Counted from the first letter of the stretch, positions 13,591-25,094 are shown. The stretch: DNA of 64,000 nt from Spodoptera frugiperda (GCF_023101765.2 NC_064221.1:10473465-10537464); one strand, 5' to 3'. Notes: generated from the letters alone by a model not told the origin. Translations and numbers: made by a program.

Positions 13591-13713
13591 AACGAGCAAA
13601 CAGCTTCATTAGAGGACTGACCGACAGACAGACGTAATTAATTTTATTATATTTGCTTTGACATTCAAAAGTGCTTTCCTGGTCTATTTGAAATAAATAA
13701 TTTTGACTTTGAT
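13591..13713 (+). repeat. Dispersed retroelement tail (family C)
   Basis: The body reads GAGGACTGACCGACAGACAG, then GTTCAAAAGTGC-like sequence, then a TTTTGACTTTGA tail. It is nearly the same as the copy at 49750-49867. Degenerate relatives are at 34276-34365 and 54064-54113. The TTTGAC tail suggests a LINE or SINE with a simple-repeat 3' end. Confidence 0.65.
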
Positions 13714-14076
13714 TTCGTTTGCCAGTTTCTGATTTTTGATGTTTTTTTTTGTGTTCAGCTATCTCAAGTGGGCGTGTAGCATAGTCATATCTTATGCAAC
13801 GTTGGCCCCAACATTGGCCGAGCTGGTGGCAACAGTTGGCAGTGGACAGCTCCCGAAATACCTGCATTGTCTCCCTGATCACCTTGACAGACATTATATT
13901 TATATTGTCAATTAGTATCGGGGTAATTATAGATGGTGGTACTTTCATGTGCTTACTAGCTGTCATTTATTTATATGCTTAGGATTGTACATATATAATT
14001 ATCAATATGTATTATGTATCGTCAAGTATTTGTAATGCCACTGTCCGAAGTAAGACTAAATTTTCATAATTTATGA

Positions 14077-14286
14077 TATAAGTCCCATGTATATACTGGG
14101 TACAATTCCAGACTCTTTGCGACTACTGAGAAATTTTTGAAAGCCGAAAATTACACAGCAATATTTTGACCGAAACGGGAATCGAACCCGAGACCCCTTG
14201 GACCCAAGGAGACAGTCAATAACATCCCACTAGGTTTACCTCTTATCCGACAGTCGCACTTGCGACCACTTGACCAACGAGACAGT
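14077..14286 (-). mobile_element. tRNA-derived SINE, family B
   Basis: On the minus strand the head reads as a tRNA-like A-box/B-box pair (B-box GGGTTCGATTCCCG at about 14172-14186). The AATTTCTCAGTAGTCGCAAA and CCCAGTATATACATGGGACT regions of family B follow. The head is rearranged: part of the tRNA-like sequence is repeated at 14250-14286. Confidence 0.75.
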
Positions 14287-14354
14287 CGCAACCATCCCAC
14301 TGTATTTAGCAGAGAATACAGAGCTACAACATCAACATCAACATCAACTGAGAT

Positions 14355-14440
14355 AGTTCAGTACTATGGACCTCCTCTACATAAGAAGGTTTGCCTCTCC
14401 AGGCTTGGCGGAGTTGGATATTACAGTTTAAAATCCCACC
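14355..14440 (-). repeat. LINE 3'-end-like fragment (CCTCTACATAAGAAG family)
   Basis: The ACCTCCTCTACATAAGAAG segment matches a family also seen at 26340-26480 and, in part, near 24400. In moth genomes such sequence accompanies RTE-like LINE 3' ends. The assignment is from memory. Confidence 0.35.
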
Positions 14441-14661
14441 GACGATAGATACGTACATTTTTGTAAACGTAGGTCATAATCATCTTAGTAAGTATTTACA
14501 GGTGTTTACGGAATATCTGATATCAAGATGTGAGTAAAGATATCGTATCTCTTCCAGATATATGTCGCTTCACGCAAAATATTATATGTAGGTATAAGTA
14601 GGGCGTTAAACATTCAGTCGAATTTCGTGAAGATGATCATCATATAACCCTAAATATTATG

Positions 14662-14840
14662 CATCTTGGGCTCGCTGTCATTGCAGCGTTAAGTCCCTTC
14701 TTTGGGGAGACGCTTAAGAGGCGCCACGGCATTCTCACCTACCGCCTGACGCAGGTGCTTACCGGACGGCGGACATGGCAGCTTCAGTAGGTTCCTATTT
14801 CTGATTGGGTGGGATACAGTGGAACATACGGTGGCGGTGT
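14662..14840 (+). pseudogene. R1-clade LINE ORF2 C-terminal fragment, decayed
   Basis: One frame reads RRHGILTYRLTQVLTG, the segment that precedes the C-terminal zinc knuckle in R1/TRAS-type reverse transcriptases. After a frame change the next phase reads GHGSFSRFLFLIG and then DTVEHTVAVYP, matching the usual GHG-F--(Y/F)L and D(T)xEHTxxxCP motifs. The first zinc-knuckle cysteines are missing and the final CP is YP. The piece is short, frameshifted and cannot be functional. It is independent evidence for R1-clade elements in this genome. Confidence 0.7.
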
Positions 14841-15036
14841 ACCCTTAAAAATATGCATCTGATTCCAATAAAATTCTACAAAAGTAGAGCATTTGAAGCT
14901 GCATCAGGAACTTAATCGATGTTTTAGTAATTTCATAAAGAAATAAACTTAGAAAGAAACAGTTCACGTTTTTATAAACTCCGAATAAATCTTGAACACT
15001 TTTCGGGGGGAAATCTTCTAAAGTCGCCTAGCTATT

Positions 15037-15126
15037 GGTGGTGTTTAGTTAGTAAGAGTCTGACACTCCCTCTTGCCTCTCACAAGATAGGAGAAGTAAT
15101 TTACTGATTTTCCACCATCAAAAAGA
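15037..15126 (+). repeat. R1-type LINE 3' end (family A), partial
   Basis: It retains AGTAAGAGTCTGACACTCCC and the downstream GGAGAAGT and A-rich end. The 5' half is lost. Confidence 0.65.
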
Positions 15127-15379
15127 CCACAAAAAGATCGCGTTACCATCAAGTAAAATAAATGAAGGTAATTCTGTAGTAAGTTGTAATTCAATACAAA
15201 ACACTCATATGTCCGTTGTATCAAATTATGTATAAGAACAGCGGTTTCGAAGAATTACCTACATCGACGATATTGTACTGTCCACACCTGTGGAGCCACG
15301 TCTGCAATAAATTCAATGAAATTATACTTATTTAACTAACTTATATGGTAACGGTTGATTTTTTCTCTAATTATTCCTT

Positions 15380-15735
15380 CTGATTTATTTCGTTGCGGGA
15401 TCCAAGACAGTCATTCATGTTCCTATGACGCGCCGGACTTCAGTGTTCCAGTGTTTTCATGGTTGTATCTACTGTAGATCCTGGTTTGTAGGCGTTGCAG
15501 CGGTTCGGGGAGGTCGTGATGAAATTTTCCCAAAAAGAAACCTATGATGGTAACTTAGCTGCCAGGGCCAAGACGGTCACAGAGGGACTCTTCATCATGA
15601 GCAGCGTGCGCACATGCGGCAACTTCAGTATTGGTTGGTGTGTAGGTCGGTGTTTTCATAATTACATCTACTGTAGTCCCTGGCTCGAGACGACCTCCAT
15701 GCTGTCGTCTGAGGTCCCAAAAAATCTATTGTGGT
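15380..15735 (+). repeat. Unclassified dispersed repeat G
   Basis: It begins TTTCGTTGCGGGATCCAAGA and contains GTTTTCATGGTTGTATCTAC followed by TGTAGATCCTGG. Shorter copies are at 44630-44745 and 49118-49258. A degenerate second version of the TTTTCATAATTACATCTACTG segment lies at about 15652-15690, so the copy has an internal repeat. It encodes an 80-codon open stretch that resembles nothing I know. Confidence 0.5.
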
Positions 15736-16257
15736 AACTTACTTTTTAACCGACATCCAAAAAAGAAAGAAATTCTCAATTCAACCGCTATGTTTTTATA
15801 CATCAAGCAGTCACCACATAGCTTACGATTGGACTGATGGTAAGGTGTCAGCGTAGCCTAAATACACCTGTGATACCAAGGCAACATGAGTGTGCTGAAG
15901 ATCTTAAAGAAATTAAGACCAACAAAAAGGAATAGGAAGATAATATTTCTGAGTTTTTATGATTCAATCAGTTACACGTGCATTGCGTAGTTTCAATGAG
16001 ACAATGACAAGTAATAAATTGTACAGTCTTTTAAATAAAAACAATACCAAGTTTCATTATTTGTTTATAAAACCTTCCTTTATCTCAAAGCTGCTTGCAA
16101 AGCATAATTTTCACAAAACGTCACCTATGACTTTCAAATCGACCAGCTAGAAGTGACACGCATCTCATTTTTTGAAACGAGATGCGGGTTAAAGATAGCC
16201 ATGCAGGATAGAATAAAAAAAGAAAACGCTTTCAAAAGTTAAAGTTTGGACTTACAT
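15736..16257. other. Unassigned stretch with repeat traces
   Basis: The segment at about 15790-15890 resembles another moth dispersed repeat. The rest is AT-rich with no gene recognised. Confidence 0.35.
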
Positions 16258-16314
16258 TTTTAAGTCGGGTAATATACCTAAAACCTTTTCCTAAGTCTGA
16301 AAAATACTGGTTGA

Positions 16315-16470
16315 TCCGGAGCTGCGGACTACCTAGCGGGTTTACCGGGTCTCCGACTCGGAAAGTAAAGTAGCAACAGTAGTGGTTTTTAGTCAGTAAG
16401 AGTCTGACACTCCCTCTCGCCTTGACCAAGACGAGAGAAGTTATTGGATGATTTTCCCCACTTAAAAAAA
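16315..16470 (+). repeat. R1-type LINE 3' end (family A)
   Basis: It starts TCCGGAGCTGCGGACTACCT and ends in an A run after TTTTCCCCACTT. It is full length for the short form of the family. It is preceded (16258-16312) by AAACCTTTTCCTAAGTCTGA, a fragment of an RTE-like tail also seen at 25320-25428. Confidence 0.8.
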
Positions 16471-17033
16471 GTCTGAAAAATACTACGTTGAAACGCACAC
16501 AAGCAAACATACGTACCAACATACAGGTCAATCTGTTTTAAGTCGGTTTTAATTACATTGTAATTGTAACAAATATAACTTGTAATTTCAAATGAATATT
16601 TATACTCGTCATATTTTCCTATCGACTTCCACAGCCTTACAGCGACATTTGCATCGCGTGACGGGCGCTGGAAAAAAACTCGATTTTTCCATTGTTTTAG
16701 TATCATTCAATAATTTATAGGGCGTTATTATATTAATGAGTAACCGAGGTTGTCCGCCTTCCGGGTGCTATGAACAGTTTCCTGTTGCGTGAGGTACCGG
16801 AGACATCTAGGATCTTAACCGTGGATGAAAGGAATTACATGATAGCACGCACGTTTGTTCAAGATCTTTGCGTTTATGTACTCCTGGTAACAACAAACTA
16901 TTTTGTAAGGGTTACAGATTATTTTTATATCACCGAAAAGAATACACAGTCCTGACCAAAAGATTATTTTGAAATTGAAAATCCCAATGTTTCATAGACG
17001 AAAATAAAAAGGAATTAAAGAAAAACACACAAT
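16471..17033. other. Unassigned non-coding stretch
   Basis: No gene is recognised. The 61-codon open frame starting at 16770 has no recognisable domain and no repeat similarity that I can see. Confidence 0.4.
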
Positions 17034-17347
17034 TGCCGTGGTCGTTGGTCGAGTGGTCGCAATTGCGATTGCCGGACAGGGGATCTTGGGTCCGATTCTC
17101 GGGTCAGGATAACTGGGGTTTTTTTCAGTAAATTCGAAAATTTCTCAGTAGTATCACGAAGTCCAGAATTGTGCCCAGCATATGGCAATAGGCTCACCCC
17201 CTATTACATGGGACTTATAAAAAAATAAACAATAAAACTGGTACTTATAAAACAATTGGTGAAAAGTGGGTGTACATTGTACAGTGGCATTACGTGCCGT
17301 AATGTGCATCTCTGCCTACCCTTCGAGGATAAAAGGCGTGATGTTGC
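17034..17347 (+). mobile_element. tRNA-derived SINE, family B
   Basis: The head contains GTTGGTCGAGTGGTCGCAAT (A-box region) and GGTCCGATTCTCGG (B-box region). The body contains ATGGCAATAGGCTC. The 3' part contains AATGTGCATCTCTGCCTACC and ends GGATAAAAGGCGTG. A short local duplication around CTTATAAAA interrupts the middle. Confidence 0.8.
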
Positions 17348-17524
17348 ATATATAAAATCCAATAATTTACATAGAACTAATAAATAATAGACAGAAGTTA
17401 CAATTACCTACGCTCGTTAATTTTATGAAAAAGAAGTAATATAGCATAATATAGACATAGACTCCGCCCCTAAAGAAACATGACCGAGGATTGCAATATG
17501 AATCCACAGGTGAAAACCAATTTA

Positions 17525-17725
17525 TGCTACACTAGTACTCAGCTTCGCATGGGTGCAATGGTGATATATTATGCATATAATATTATACATATAAACCTTC
17601 TTCTTGAATCAATCTATCTATTAAAAAAACCGCATTGAAATCCGTTGCGTAGTTTTAAAGATTTAATCATACAAAGGGAAATAAGGACTGAGAAAGCGAC
17701 TTTGTTTTATACTATGTATGAAATA
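17525..17725 (+). repeat. RTE-like LINE 3' end
   Basis: It contains CAGCTTCGCATGGGTGCAAT, ATCAATCTATCTATTAAAAA and AAATCCGTTGCGTAGTTTTA, then GAGAAAGCGACTTTG. I know this arrangement from abundant moth LINE 3' ends. No coding part remains. Confidence 0.6.
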
Positions 17726-18020
17726 CAAATAAAAGTGTCTCCTATTGCAGTAAAAACAATACAAAGAAAGATCCATAATTCGATTAGAAGCTACTTAAAG
17801 TAGTATTTTTCTCGATCAAACTCGTATACCCGAGCTAACTACGTACGATTAAAAAAATCTAAAGTTTTTTTTTATCTAATCGATAAAATCGTTTCTAATC
17901 TTTAAAATCTATCGATAACTCGTCGCCAGGTACTAGGAGAATATAAACTCAAAGATGTATACGCGCGAGGGATACGCAGGGCTGGCCCACAAACGCATCC
18001 CACTTTAGAATTTGGGCCGA

Positions 18021-18028
18021 TATAAATA
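18021..18028 (+). promoter_or_regulatory. TATA-like box, weak candidate promoter
   Basis: TATAAATA stands in a relatively GC-rich local context (18000-18065), downstream of a copy of the RGTACYAGG motif at 17929-17949. There is no clear initiator and no gene downstream. Confidence 0.15.
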
Positions 18029-18065
18029 CGCACTGCACTTGCACCGTCGCGTCACGTAGGGTTGA

Positions 18066-18847
18066 CACGTTGTAAAATACATAGTTGTGTTAAAATTTAT
18101 TTTGAGACTGTCATTGTTGAAAATTTATAGGTTAGGAACTCAGTGTAGCTAATAAATTGTTGTCAAATGGATTTGTTGTTTGTCTATATTGTAATGCTAC
18201 GGTTTTTCTGCGTTCCTGTACTAACTTTATAATAAGACCGTGCCTACTTAGATTTAAGACTTTAAGAAAACATATCACAGAACTATACATCTTTAGTAAA
18301 TACGATTCTTAATACATGTATTTGTTTTATTAGCCGTTGTATTATGTATTTGGAACCATCACAGTTCCTTTATTAGTTATTGCTAATAGTTACTGGTTGA
18401 AAAATTGTCGACACAATCATACTTTTCTGCTTAGGACTAATTAGAATATTTTTACAAATATCACATAGGAAAAAAAAGTGTAAATAATAGATAGGCATAA
18501 AAATAAAGATTATTATTTACACACTTTTTTTACATTAATTTCACCCCGCGACAGCCCTAGTTAGCCGGCACGCCGGACGTTACGCGTGCGGCAACCGTAC
18601 CGGCCGTAATACTTACACAGCGCCATATTATTTATTGACATAATATCATATAACATATTTATTCATACTTAATACTTTTAATAGTGCGCATTTGAACACT
18701 CTTTACACAGCAAGTTTTTAAAAATATATGGAGTAACACGTGGCGCTTTGAAATCACGTTCAAAAAGTGCCTTATGGTTATATTTTAGGTAAGAGACGGT
18801 CAATAGGTTGATGTATGTTTCCAGGAGAAGACATTTTAAAAACATTT
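18066..18847. other. AT-rich non-coding stretch with hairpin
   Basis: It contains a hairpin at 18471-18531 (arms of about 19-21 nt, AAAAAAAGTGTAAATAATA type) and a short GC-rich patch at 18545-18605. No gene is recognised. Confidence 0.45.
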
Positions 18848-18980
18848 TATACTACCTGACGTCTTTTTCTCACCTTTTAAACCTTCCCTAGACTTTTACA
18901 AATAATCAAGACCAAAATTAACCAAATCGGTTCAGCCGTTTTCGAGTTTTGGCGAGACCAACGAATTAATTTTTATATAT
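18848..18980 (+). repeat. Dispersed repeat E, 5'-degraded
   Basis: It shares the CTCACCTTTTAAACCTTCCC and TCGAGTTTTGGCGAGACCAA segments with the copy at 34911-35075. The ACTAGCTGACCC start is degenerate. Confidence 0.6.
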
Positions 18981-19390
18981 TTTGCATGATATCTCGATAA
19001 ATAGTTTCTAAAGACTAAAGATAAACCGAGTGGTTTGGAAGTCAGAGTCTTAAATCCATACAACGCTTTTAAATGGACACTTCGTGACATTTGAGAGACA
19101 CTCCTCGTAACAAAAGGGACACAGTGTATTATGGACTGATAAGTGACTTTCACTACGGAGGCATACCATTTATAGAAAATCATCATCGTCAACAGTCAAG
19201 AGACGTTCTTAAGTCAAAAGTGATGAGTCATGATGACCAATCATCACAATCAATCCATCCAATAAACAATAAGGTACAGACAGAACTGTCCAACATTTCC
19301 CCGCAAGGTACCAGGGCAGCATAAGTTGCTAAGAACTTTAAAGTTTAAAGGCAGATAGTTCTCGTGCCCTCTCAGCAAAAGGTCGTATCA

Positions 19391-19453
19391 ATGCTGCCCA
19401 GACTACACCCTGAACTGATCAGGGTTAAGCATTTGGCAAAAGCGGCGCGCTAA
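19391..19453 (+). CDS. Short ORF with mitochondrial-presequence character (candidate first exon)
   Basis: The frame reads MLPRLHPELIRVKHLAKAAR then stop. It is basic, with one acidic residue and alternating hydrophobic residues, as in an amphipathic mitochondrial presequence. It starts 84 bp after a strong motif copy at 19307-19326. A possible donor (GTTAAG) follows the 11th codon. At 20 codons it could easily be chance. No downstream exon was found. Confidence 0.15.
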   Translation: MLPRLHPELIRVKHLAKAAR

Positions 19454-19808
19454 CTGAGACGGGAATGTTAGCCGTTATTTTTAACTGGCCCAGTTATACG
19501 ACAACGTGCGGTTAGACGGAAACTAACCCGTCTGCATCACTTTCTGTTTTAACAGATATTTTAATCTATCGACTTCGCCGATAGCTAAATATGGACTTCT
19601 AAGATTGTTGGGTATCTCTAAATTATGGTACCCTAGTACAAAACCTATTAAGTCTCAAGATGTCTTATTCACTAGTTAACGAAGCCCTGTACTGACGACA
19701 CTAACGAAAATGAGCTAATACTCTCAGGCTATAGATTTCCACGTTTCTTTTTTTAATTTACCTTTACTTACACTGTGCCATATTATACTGTATTACTGTA
19801 TGAGTAAT

Positions 19809-19955
19809 GCGGACTACCTAGCGGGTTACCGGGGCTCCGGCGTAAAGAGCAGAAGAAGGAACGGGGCTGATTTTTGGTCAGTAAGAGTCCGACACTCCTT
19901 CTTGCCTAACCCAAGGTGGAAGAAGTCATTGGATCATTTTCCCCCCTCAAAAATA
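19809..19955 (+). repeat. R1-type LINE 3' end (family A)
   Basis: It runs from GCGGACTACCTAGCGGGTTA to TTTTCCCCCCTCAAAAATA. Small internal differences from the family are visible (GGCTGATTTTTGGTCAGT). Confidence 0.8.
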
Positions 19956-20494
19956 AACTGTACTAGTACCAGATCCACAGAAGTTGGAGCAACTGTATCA
20001 TCCCTTATACGATGGCTTTTAAAACCTACATAACATAAAATATATTGGAAAGTTAACGCACTGCAATTACACTCCTCCTAATATCAAAATATCTTCGAGA
20101 ACCTTTGGTACCTACGTGATTCACCAACAAACTATGAACAAAATACCTTTACAAAGCCATACAATTTTACGAACAGATTATCATGAATTTTGACACGCAG
20201 CCCGGTCTATAATGAGATGCAAGTCAATAAACAATTTGCAATAAAATAAAATTTAATCTATACCGGTTTATTTTACAGGCCGCACATACGGCTGTGAACC
20301 AATTTACCTTATCGCTGCGTGAAGTAATGATAGCCGGAGCCTGAAGATTTAGGAGCATTTTGTGGGTTAAGATTCTTAGATCATTTCAGTGCTAAAGCCT
20401 TATTATATATAGTACAGGATTCCCAATTGTATTTGCGTAAATCAGGACAGTATAACACCCCCAGCAGCTGTGTTGAGAAAGTGGAATAGAGATA
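19956..20494. other. Unassigned non-coding stretch
   Basis: Nothing is recognised in this AT-rich interval. Confidence 0.4.
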
Positions 20495-20648
20495 CCTTTT
20501 TTTAATGGTATCAAATCATCCAATGACTTCTCCCGCCTTTGGCGAGGCGAGAGGGAGCGTCAGGCTCTTACTGACAAAAACTACCACGATCCTACTCCTG
20601 CTTTTCCAGCCGGTGCCCCGGTAAACCCGCTAGGTATTCCGCAGCTCT
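20495..20648 (-). repeat. R1-type LINE 3' end (family A)
   Basis: It reads from a T run through AATGACTTCTCCCGCCTTTG to AAACCCGCTAGG and a decayed CCGCAGCTC end. Confidence 0.8.
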
Positions 20649-20935
20649 AGATATAGAGAAATACCTAAGTTACCATTTTCCAAAGATATTTTTTGTTTTT
20701 GACAAATTGGTCTGAAAAGCTAGGGCATTCATTGCGCTTGTACCAAATTGGTCAAGTCACGGTTCCGATACAAATGGCAAAAATTAAGTCATTACCGGTC
20801 AACCCACAACAACAAGTTTCCCTAATTAGCATAATACATGAATACATTAGATCACAATTTTACATAACTTTCAAATCTTGTTTTGGGCTTCAAAAATTAA
20901 AACAACTACTGCCTACGTTTACACCAAAACTGTTT

Positions 20936-21023
20936 CTCTGGTGTTGCGGGTGTCCATGGAAGGCGCTGATCGCTTACCATCAGGTGACCCGTCTGCTCGT
21001 TTGCCACCTATTCCATAAAAAAT
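20936..21023 (-). repeat. Unclassified dispersed repeat D, partial
   Basis: It contains TTACCATCAGGTGACCCGTC and TGCTCGTTTGCC, the reverse complement of the conserved family head (CGAGCAGACGGATCACCTGA type). Confidence 0.65.
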
Positions 21024-21151
21024 AGGTACTATCAAAGAAAAGTACGGAACTCACACATGGACTGTAATATACGATCACACACAAACGCATTAGGTACTAC
21101 GCAGTTCACATCCTCATTGATTATTACGTATATAAAAAAATACACGTCAGA

Positions 21152-21202
21152 ACGTGCACGTGCACCTCTGTCTACCCCTTTGGGGATAAAAGGCGTGACG
21201 AT
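21152..21202 (+). repeat. SINE B 3' end only
   Basis: ACGTGCACCTCTGTCTACCC, then TTTGGGGATAAAAGGCGTGA, is the family's conserved 3' end. Nothing upstream matches, so the insertion is strongly 5'-truncated. Confidence 0.7.
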
Positions 21203-21480
21203 ACTTTATATTGTATAGTACTAAGTTCGCAATGTAGGCTGTAAATGTACTAGGCAAGTATGACAAGGTAGAAGATGTTTGCACGTAAAGTGAGATCCTT
21301 GAGTGACGCATTATTGCCCTTCTGAGATAATTCTGTTTAGACTGTATCACTTTGCTGTGGGTTTGATGACTGTTTATTTTAGGATTTGTGGCTAAAATAA
21401 GACTTTATTGATACTCGTTCTTGCATATTTTATCCTCTATTTCTTCTACAAGAAGCTTATATGCATATACTAACATTAGA

Positions 21481-21575
21481 ACTTAAGACGGGATATTTAC
21501 CATGTTTATTTAAGTCTATGAGTTTCCGATATTTCGGCACTGTTGCAAGCGCCATGATCACGGATGAACTGGATG
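21481..21575 (-). repeat. LINE 3' UTR fragment (family J)
   Basis: It reads GGGATATTTACCATGTTTAT, ATGAGTTTCCGATATTTCGG and CACTGTTGCAAGCGCCATGA. The reverse complement lies at 36940-37036, directly after a decayed LINE coding end, which identifies the family as a LINE 3' UTR. A third fragment is at 28778-28830. Confidence 0.65.
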
Positions 21576-22439
21576 ATATATACAACACATACATTTTTCC
21601 TATTAAAAAGGTTTCGTTAATGAAAATTCTATGTTAAAAATTAAACGCAATTTCTTTTCTCCTAGAAAAAAGCGACCGAAACCACAGTACGGAAACAGTA
21701 ATCCTAGATAAACTCACACATGCATACTGTTTACTCCAAATTTGCCGCACACAATGACACATTGAATGCATACTAATGCATTACACGTATACGCACACGG
21801 CCCACGCACGCACTCATGCGCAGATGTGTAGCTGTGTGTGTAAGTGGGTCACAGAGATAGGAGGGACACGTGTTGGAGGGCTGCACCTTTATTCGTGTGC
21901 TCGGGTTTTTGGAAGTTTTGTATACAAAAAAAAATACGTGAAGTTGAAACTACACTTCTGAATAGTTTAAGAAGATTAATAAGAAGAATGAAATTAAATA
22001 TTCAGTTGTTGCATTTAGGTACCAAATGCAAGTTTATTGTAAACATTTTAGTTGAAAATGAAATTAGAGTTTCTGTAAAAAAAAAATATTATGTATTTTA
22101 CAGTCATAATCTTAATAATCTACGAAATAGAATAAATATGTACTCATCTATATCAACCAACAAAACGTTTAAAAAACTTCAAATCCTTTTTGTTTTAAAT
22201 TATGAACACTACACGCCCTTCGTGCACACTAATAAAGGCCGCTGCGCGGGCGCACCGCAGATGATAGCGTCGAATGGAGAGCGTTCACCCGACGCTACTC
22301 CGGCTCGCACTACCGCCGGAAAATTGGAATTTTCTCGTATGAATAGTGAAAATTATTTTTACTAGGGCTTCAAAATATAAGTGTTTTGGTTTATTTAAAC
22401 AAATAATATTGTTTTATTGCATTCTTTAAAATGAAAATG
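21576..22439. other. Unassigned stretch with GC-rich block
   Basis: A CA/CG-alternating segment (21780-21830) and a GC-rich block (22210-22325) stand out against the AT-rich surroundings. The 173-codon open frame covering 21844-22365 is mostly lysine/isoleucine-rich, chance-like sequence. Its last 40 codons fall in the GC block and include an ATG at 22261. Confidence 0.35.
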
Positions 22440-22590
22440 GTTTTTTTTTATGAGGGGGGAATATCAACAAATGACTTCTCCCGCTTTGGGCGAGGCAAGA
22501 GGGAGTGTCAGACTCTTACTGCCTAAAAACCACCCCGTTCCTACTCCTGTTTTTCGTGCCGGAGCCCCAGTAACCCGCTAGACTAGCCAG
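22440..22590 (-). repeat. R1-type LINE 3' end (family A)
   Basis: It runs from the T-run tail through GAGGGAGTGTCAGACTCTTA to GCCGGAGCCCCAGTAACCCG. Confidence 0.8.
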
Positions 22591-22831
22591 TTAAGGGTTT
22601 TTCTTAGCTATTTGTGTCTTATATTTAGTTAGTATATAATTTGGGATTGTTAGAAACATATCAGAATTTGTCTTTAACCTTTAGTAAGGTGATGTCATAC
22701 TGTTTGCCTACTAGCCCAAGACTGGCGAACATTATCGTCCTACGATTCGGTTCTATGGGAAAATAGACAATGAACGTTTAAATTACTTCACTAAGAAATG
22801 AAATAATTTTGTGTATGTAAAACATATAATC

Positions 22832-23012
22832 TTCTTATATATAAAAATTATATCGAACAGCAGTTGCCGTCAGCAGTCTCGCTGAAATTCGAAAACGCCT
22901 AGACCAAATTGGATAATGTTAGTCTTGAATCATTTGTGGAAGTCCAGGGAAGATTTAAAGGTGAGAAAATAATTATTGAGGCGGTACAAAGTTTGCCGGG
23001 TCACCTAGTTGT
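22832..23012 (-). repeat. Dispersed repeat E, opposite strand
   Basis: It carries reverse-complement matches to the family: GAAGTCCAGGGAAGATTTAA, then GAGGCGGTACAAAGTTTGCC and GGGTCACCTAG at the far end. Confidence 0.65.
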
Positions 23013-24427
23013 CGTTTATAAGATTCACTAGAAAATATGACTGCAATAATCATAAAATTAATCATAGTTTTTATTGTAGAACTGGATCCTAATAGCCCTA
23101 ATCACATGAAGATCCTGTTATAAAAGTATTTAAAGAATGGATGGTCCTTAACGTAAGTACATTTCACGCTACAGGTAAATACAAGCATTATTATAATTGT
23201 TTAGCTAGCTCGCAGACGGAAATAAATAGCCTACATGATTCATAGTGCAGCTAGCAACCGGTATCTACTAATTTATGCATTTTGCGATACTAAACGTTAT
23301 TTATTGAGCATTCACGCTTGTGTCTAGTTAACAAATATTTTTAGAAAATTTAACCCAAAAAAATTCAAAACAATATAAAAATTAAAATTCTTACTACAAC
23401 CCACGAGGTAACATTATACTTATTCTTGTCGCCGTAAAAACGAAATTACCATTTTTTATGTAAACAAAAACCGACGGACCACATTTTTTTTGTGCATACT
23501 AAGTGAAACGAGGTACTAGGCGAACAGAAAACGAAGGTACTAGTATAATGGAAAGCGGCGTGAAGGCCGCCGGGTACGGCATAACGCCGAATTTCACTGC
23601 GGACAACGCCCTCTGTCGAACTTCTTGACTCCTAGTGACGTAGCCAGTTTTGGTTGACTGACTTGCAGTTAAATTTTAACTGTCGGAACACATCTGAGGA
23701 GTGATTTGAATATTTTTTTATGCTGTGACTTTTTATTAATTCAAACAAGTTAGTTAAAAATACTTACTTATTCAGTTTAGACAGGTATTCAAATTAGGTA
23801 CAAAACGCAATACGAGTAAAGCGTAGTTAAAATAAAATAAAACGAAATATAAAATAAGTATTACAAACATTAATTGAGATAAACTTTTATTTTTTAAATC
23901 TGTTTATCTACTTAAACAAGATCTCCAAAAATGTAGTTTATAGCCTGAAGCTGTTTACTAGTAAATAAAATAGATAACAGCTTGCATAAACCCGCCATTA
24001 TAAAGCGTGCTACTGTGTGAGCATTGCTTAATAACAGTTAATAACATAACGTGTTATATAACATCTCTCACCTACTGACATTGGTATTGTAAACTTTAGC
24101 TCTTACACCATTCATTATAAAGCGATTAATGAGATGGATTTATTTATTTGTTTATTAAATGATAAATTATATTTGTATTTTGCAAATAGGATACAATGTA
24201 ACTCTTTTACACGTCAATCTCTTAAATAACTAGATGAGGCAGGCATTTCCTATCGGACTACTCTGAGAAGAAATGCCGTAACAAACTCAGAAAATATTTT
24301 TTTTATTAAATCTTAGTTCGATTCTTCATATTATACGTTCAAATATATCTATTACTTAGCCGCCAACAGCCTGTGATTGGTCATTGCTAAATTGTGGGCA
24401 TCCTCTACATAATAGATTTTAGGATGA
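23013..24427. other. AT-rich non-coding stretch
   Basis: No gene is recognised. A short GC-richer patch (23545-23620) follows two RGTACTAG motif variants (23511 and 23537). Confidence 0.45.
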
Positions 24428-24498
24428 GTTTTTTTGACTTCTCCCGCCCTGGGTGAGGCGAGAGAGAGTATCCTGAATACAAACCACCCCGTGTTTTT
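24428..24498 (-). repeat. R1-type LINE 3' end (family A), deleted
   Basis: TGACTTCTCCCGCCCTGGGT and ACAAACCACCCCGT are kept. The intervening SGACTCTTACTGAC-type segment is partly deleted. Confidence 0.65.
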
Positions 24499-24504
24499 GG
24501 ATGG

Positions 24505-24762
24505 GATGCCTATTTCATAGTAGCTTTATTTATGCATCGCCTCAGATCGATCGGTTCAAAATTGACAAAGTTTCATCCCCTATTTTACCCCCTTGGGGGT
24601 AGAATGGACCAAAATCCTTTCTTAGTGGATCCCTACGTCATTACATATACCCATTTTTTGCATGCAGCAAAATGTCAGCCCGATCCGTCCAGTGGTTGAT
24701 GGATCACTATGTCAGTCAGTCAATGGATCACCTTTGACTTATATAATATATTTAGATTTAAA
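24505..24762 (+). repeat. LINE 3'-end-like repeat (TCAGTCAGTCAATGGATCACC family)
   Basis: The segments TTTTACCCCCTTGGGGGTAG, AATCCTTTCTTAGTGGATCC, CAGCCCGATCCGTCCAGTGG and GTCAGTCAGTCAATGGATCA follow in the order known from abundant moth LINE 3' ends, and the copy finishes in an AT-rich tail. No coding part is seen. Confidence 0.6.
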
Positions 24763-25094
24763 TAAACAACAAACTCATAATTAAATGCAAAAATTAAAAC
24801 TTCATAATGTATTTAAACTAAACGTTTTAAAAATAAAAACCAAAATAAAAAAACACATTTGAGAAAAATGTTCCGCGTTGATCACGTAACAATCGAGTAA
24901 TTAAAATTATATCAGTGCGCATGCGTATAACAATAACATTATAACATAACTATTGCGTCACATAATATTGCCTACTGGCATAATTTATAGTTGTCTATCT
25001 ACTGACTACCTTATTGAAAGTAGGTACATATGCAAATGCCCAGTAATGATCTTCACATATTTACCCGACAGATCGATACTGAGTATGCTTTTCC

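Noticed and set aside
13580..13966. 128-codon minus-strand open frame
   Set aside because: It runs antisense through a family C retroelement tail and unrelated flanks. No domain.
21844..22365. 173-codon open frame
   Set aside because: Most of it is lysine- and isoleucine-rich translation of AT-rich DNA with no domain. Only the last part is GC-rich, and there is no splice or homology support.
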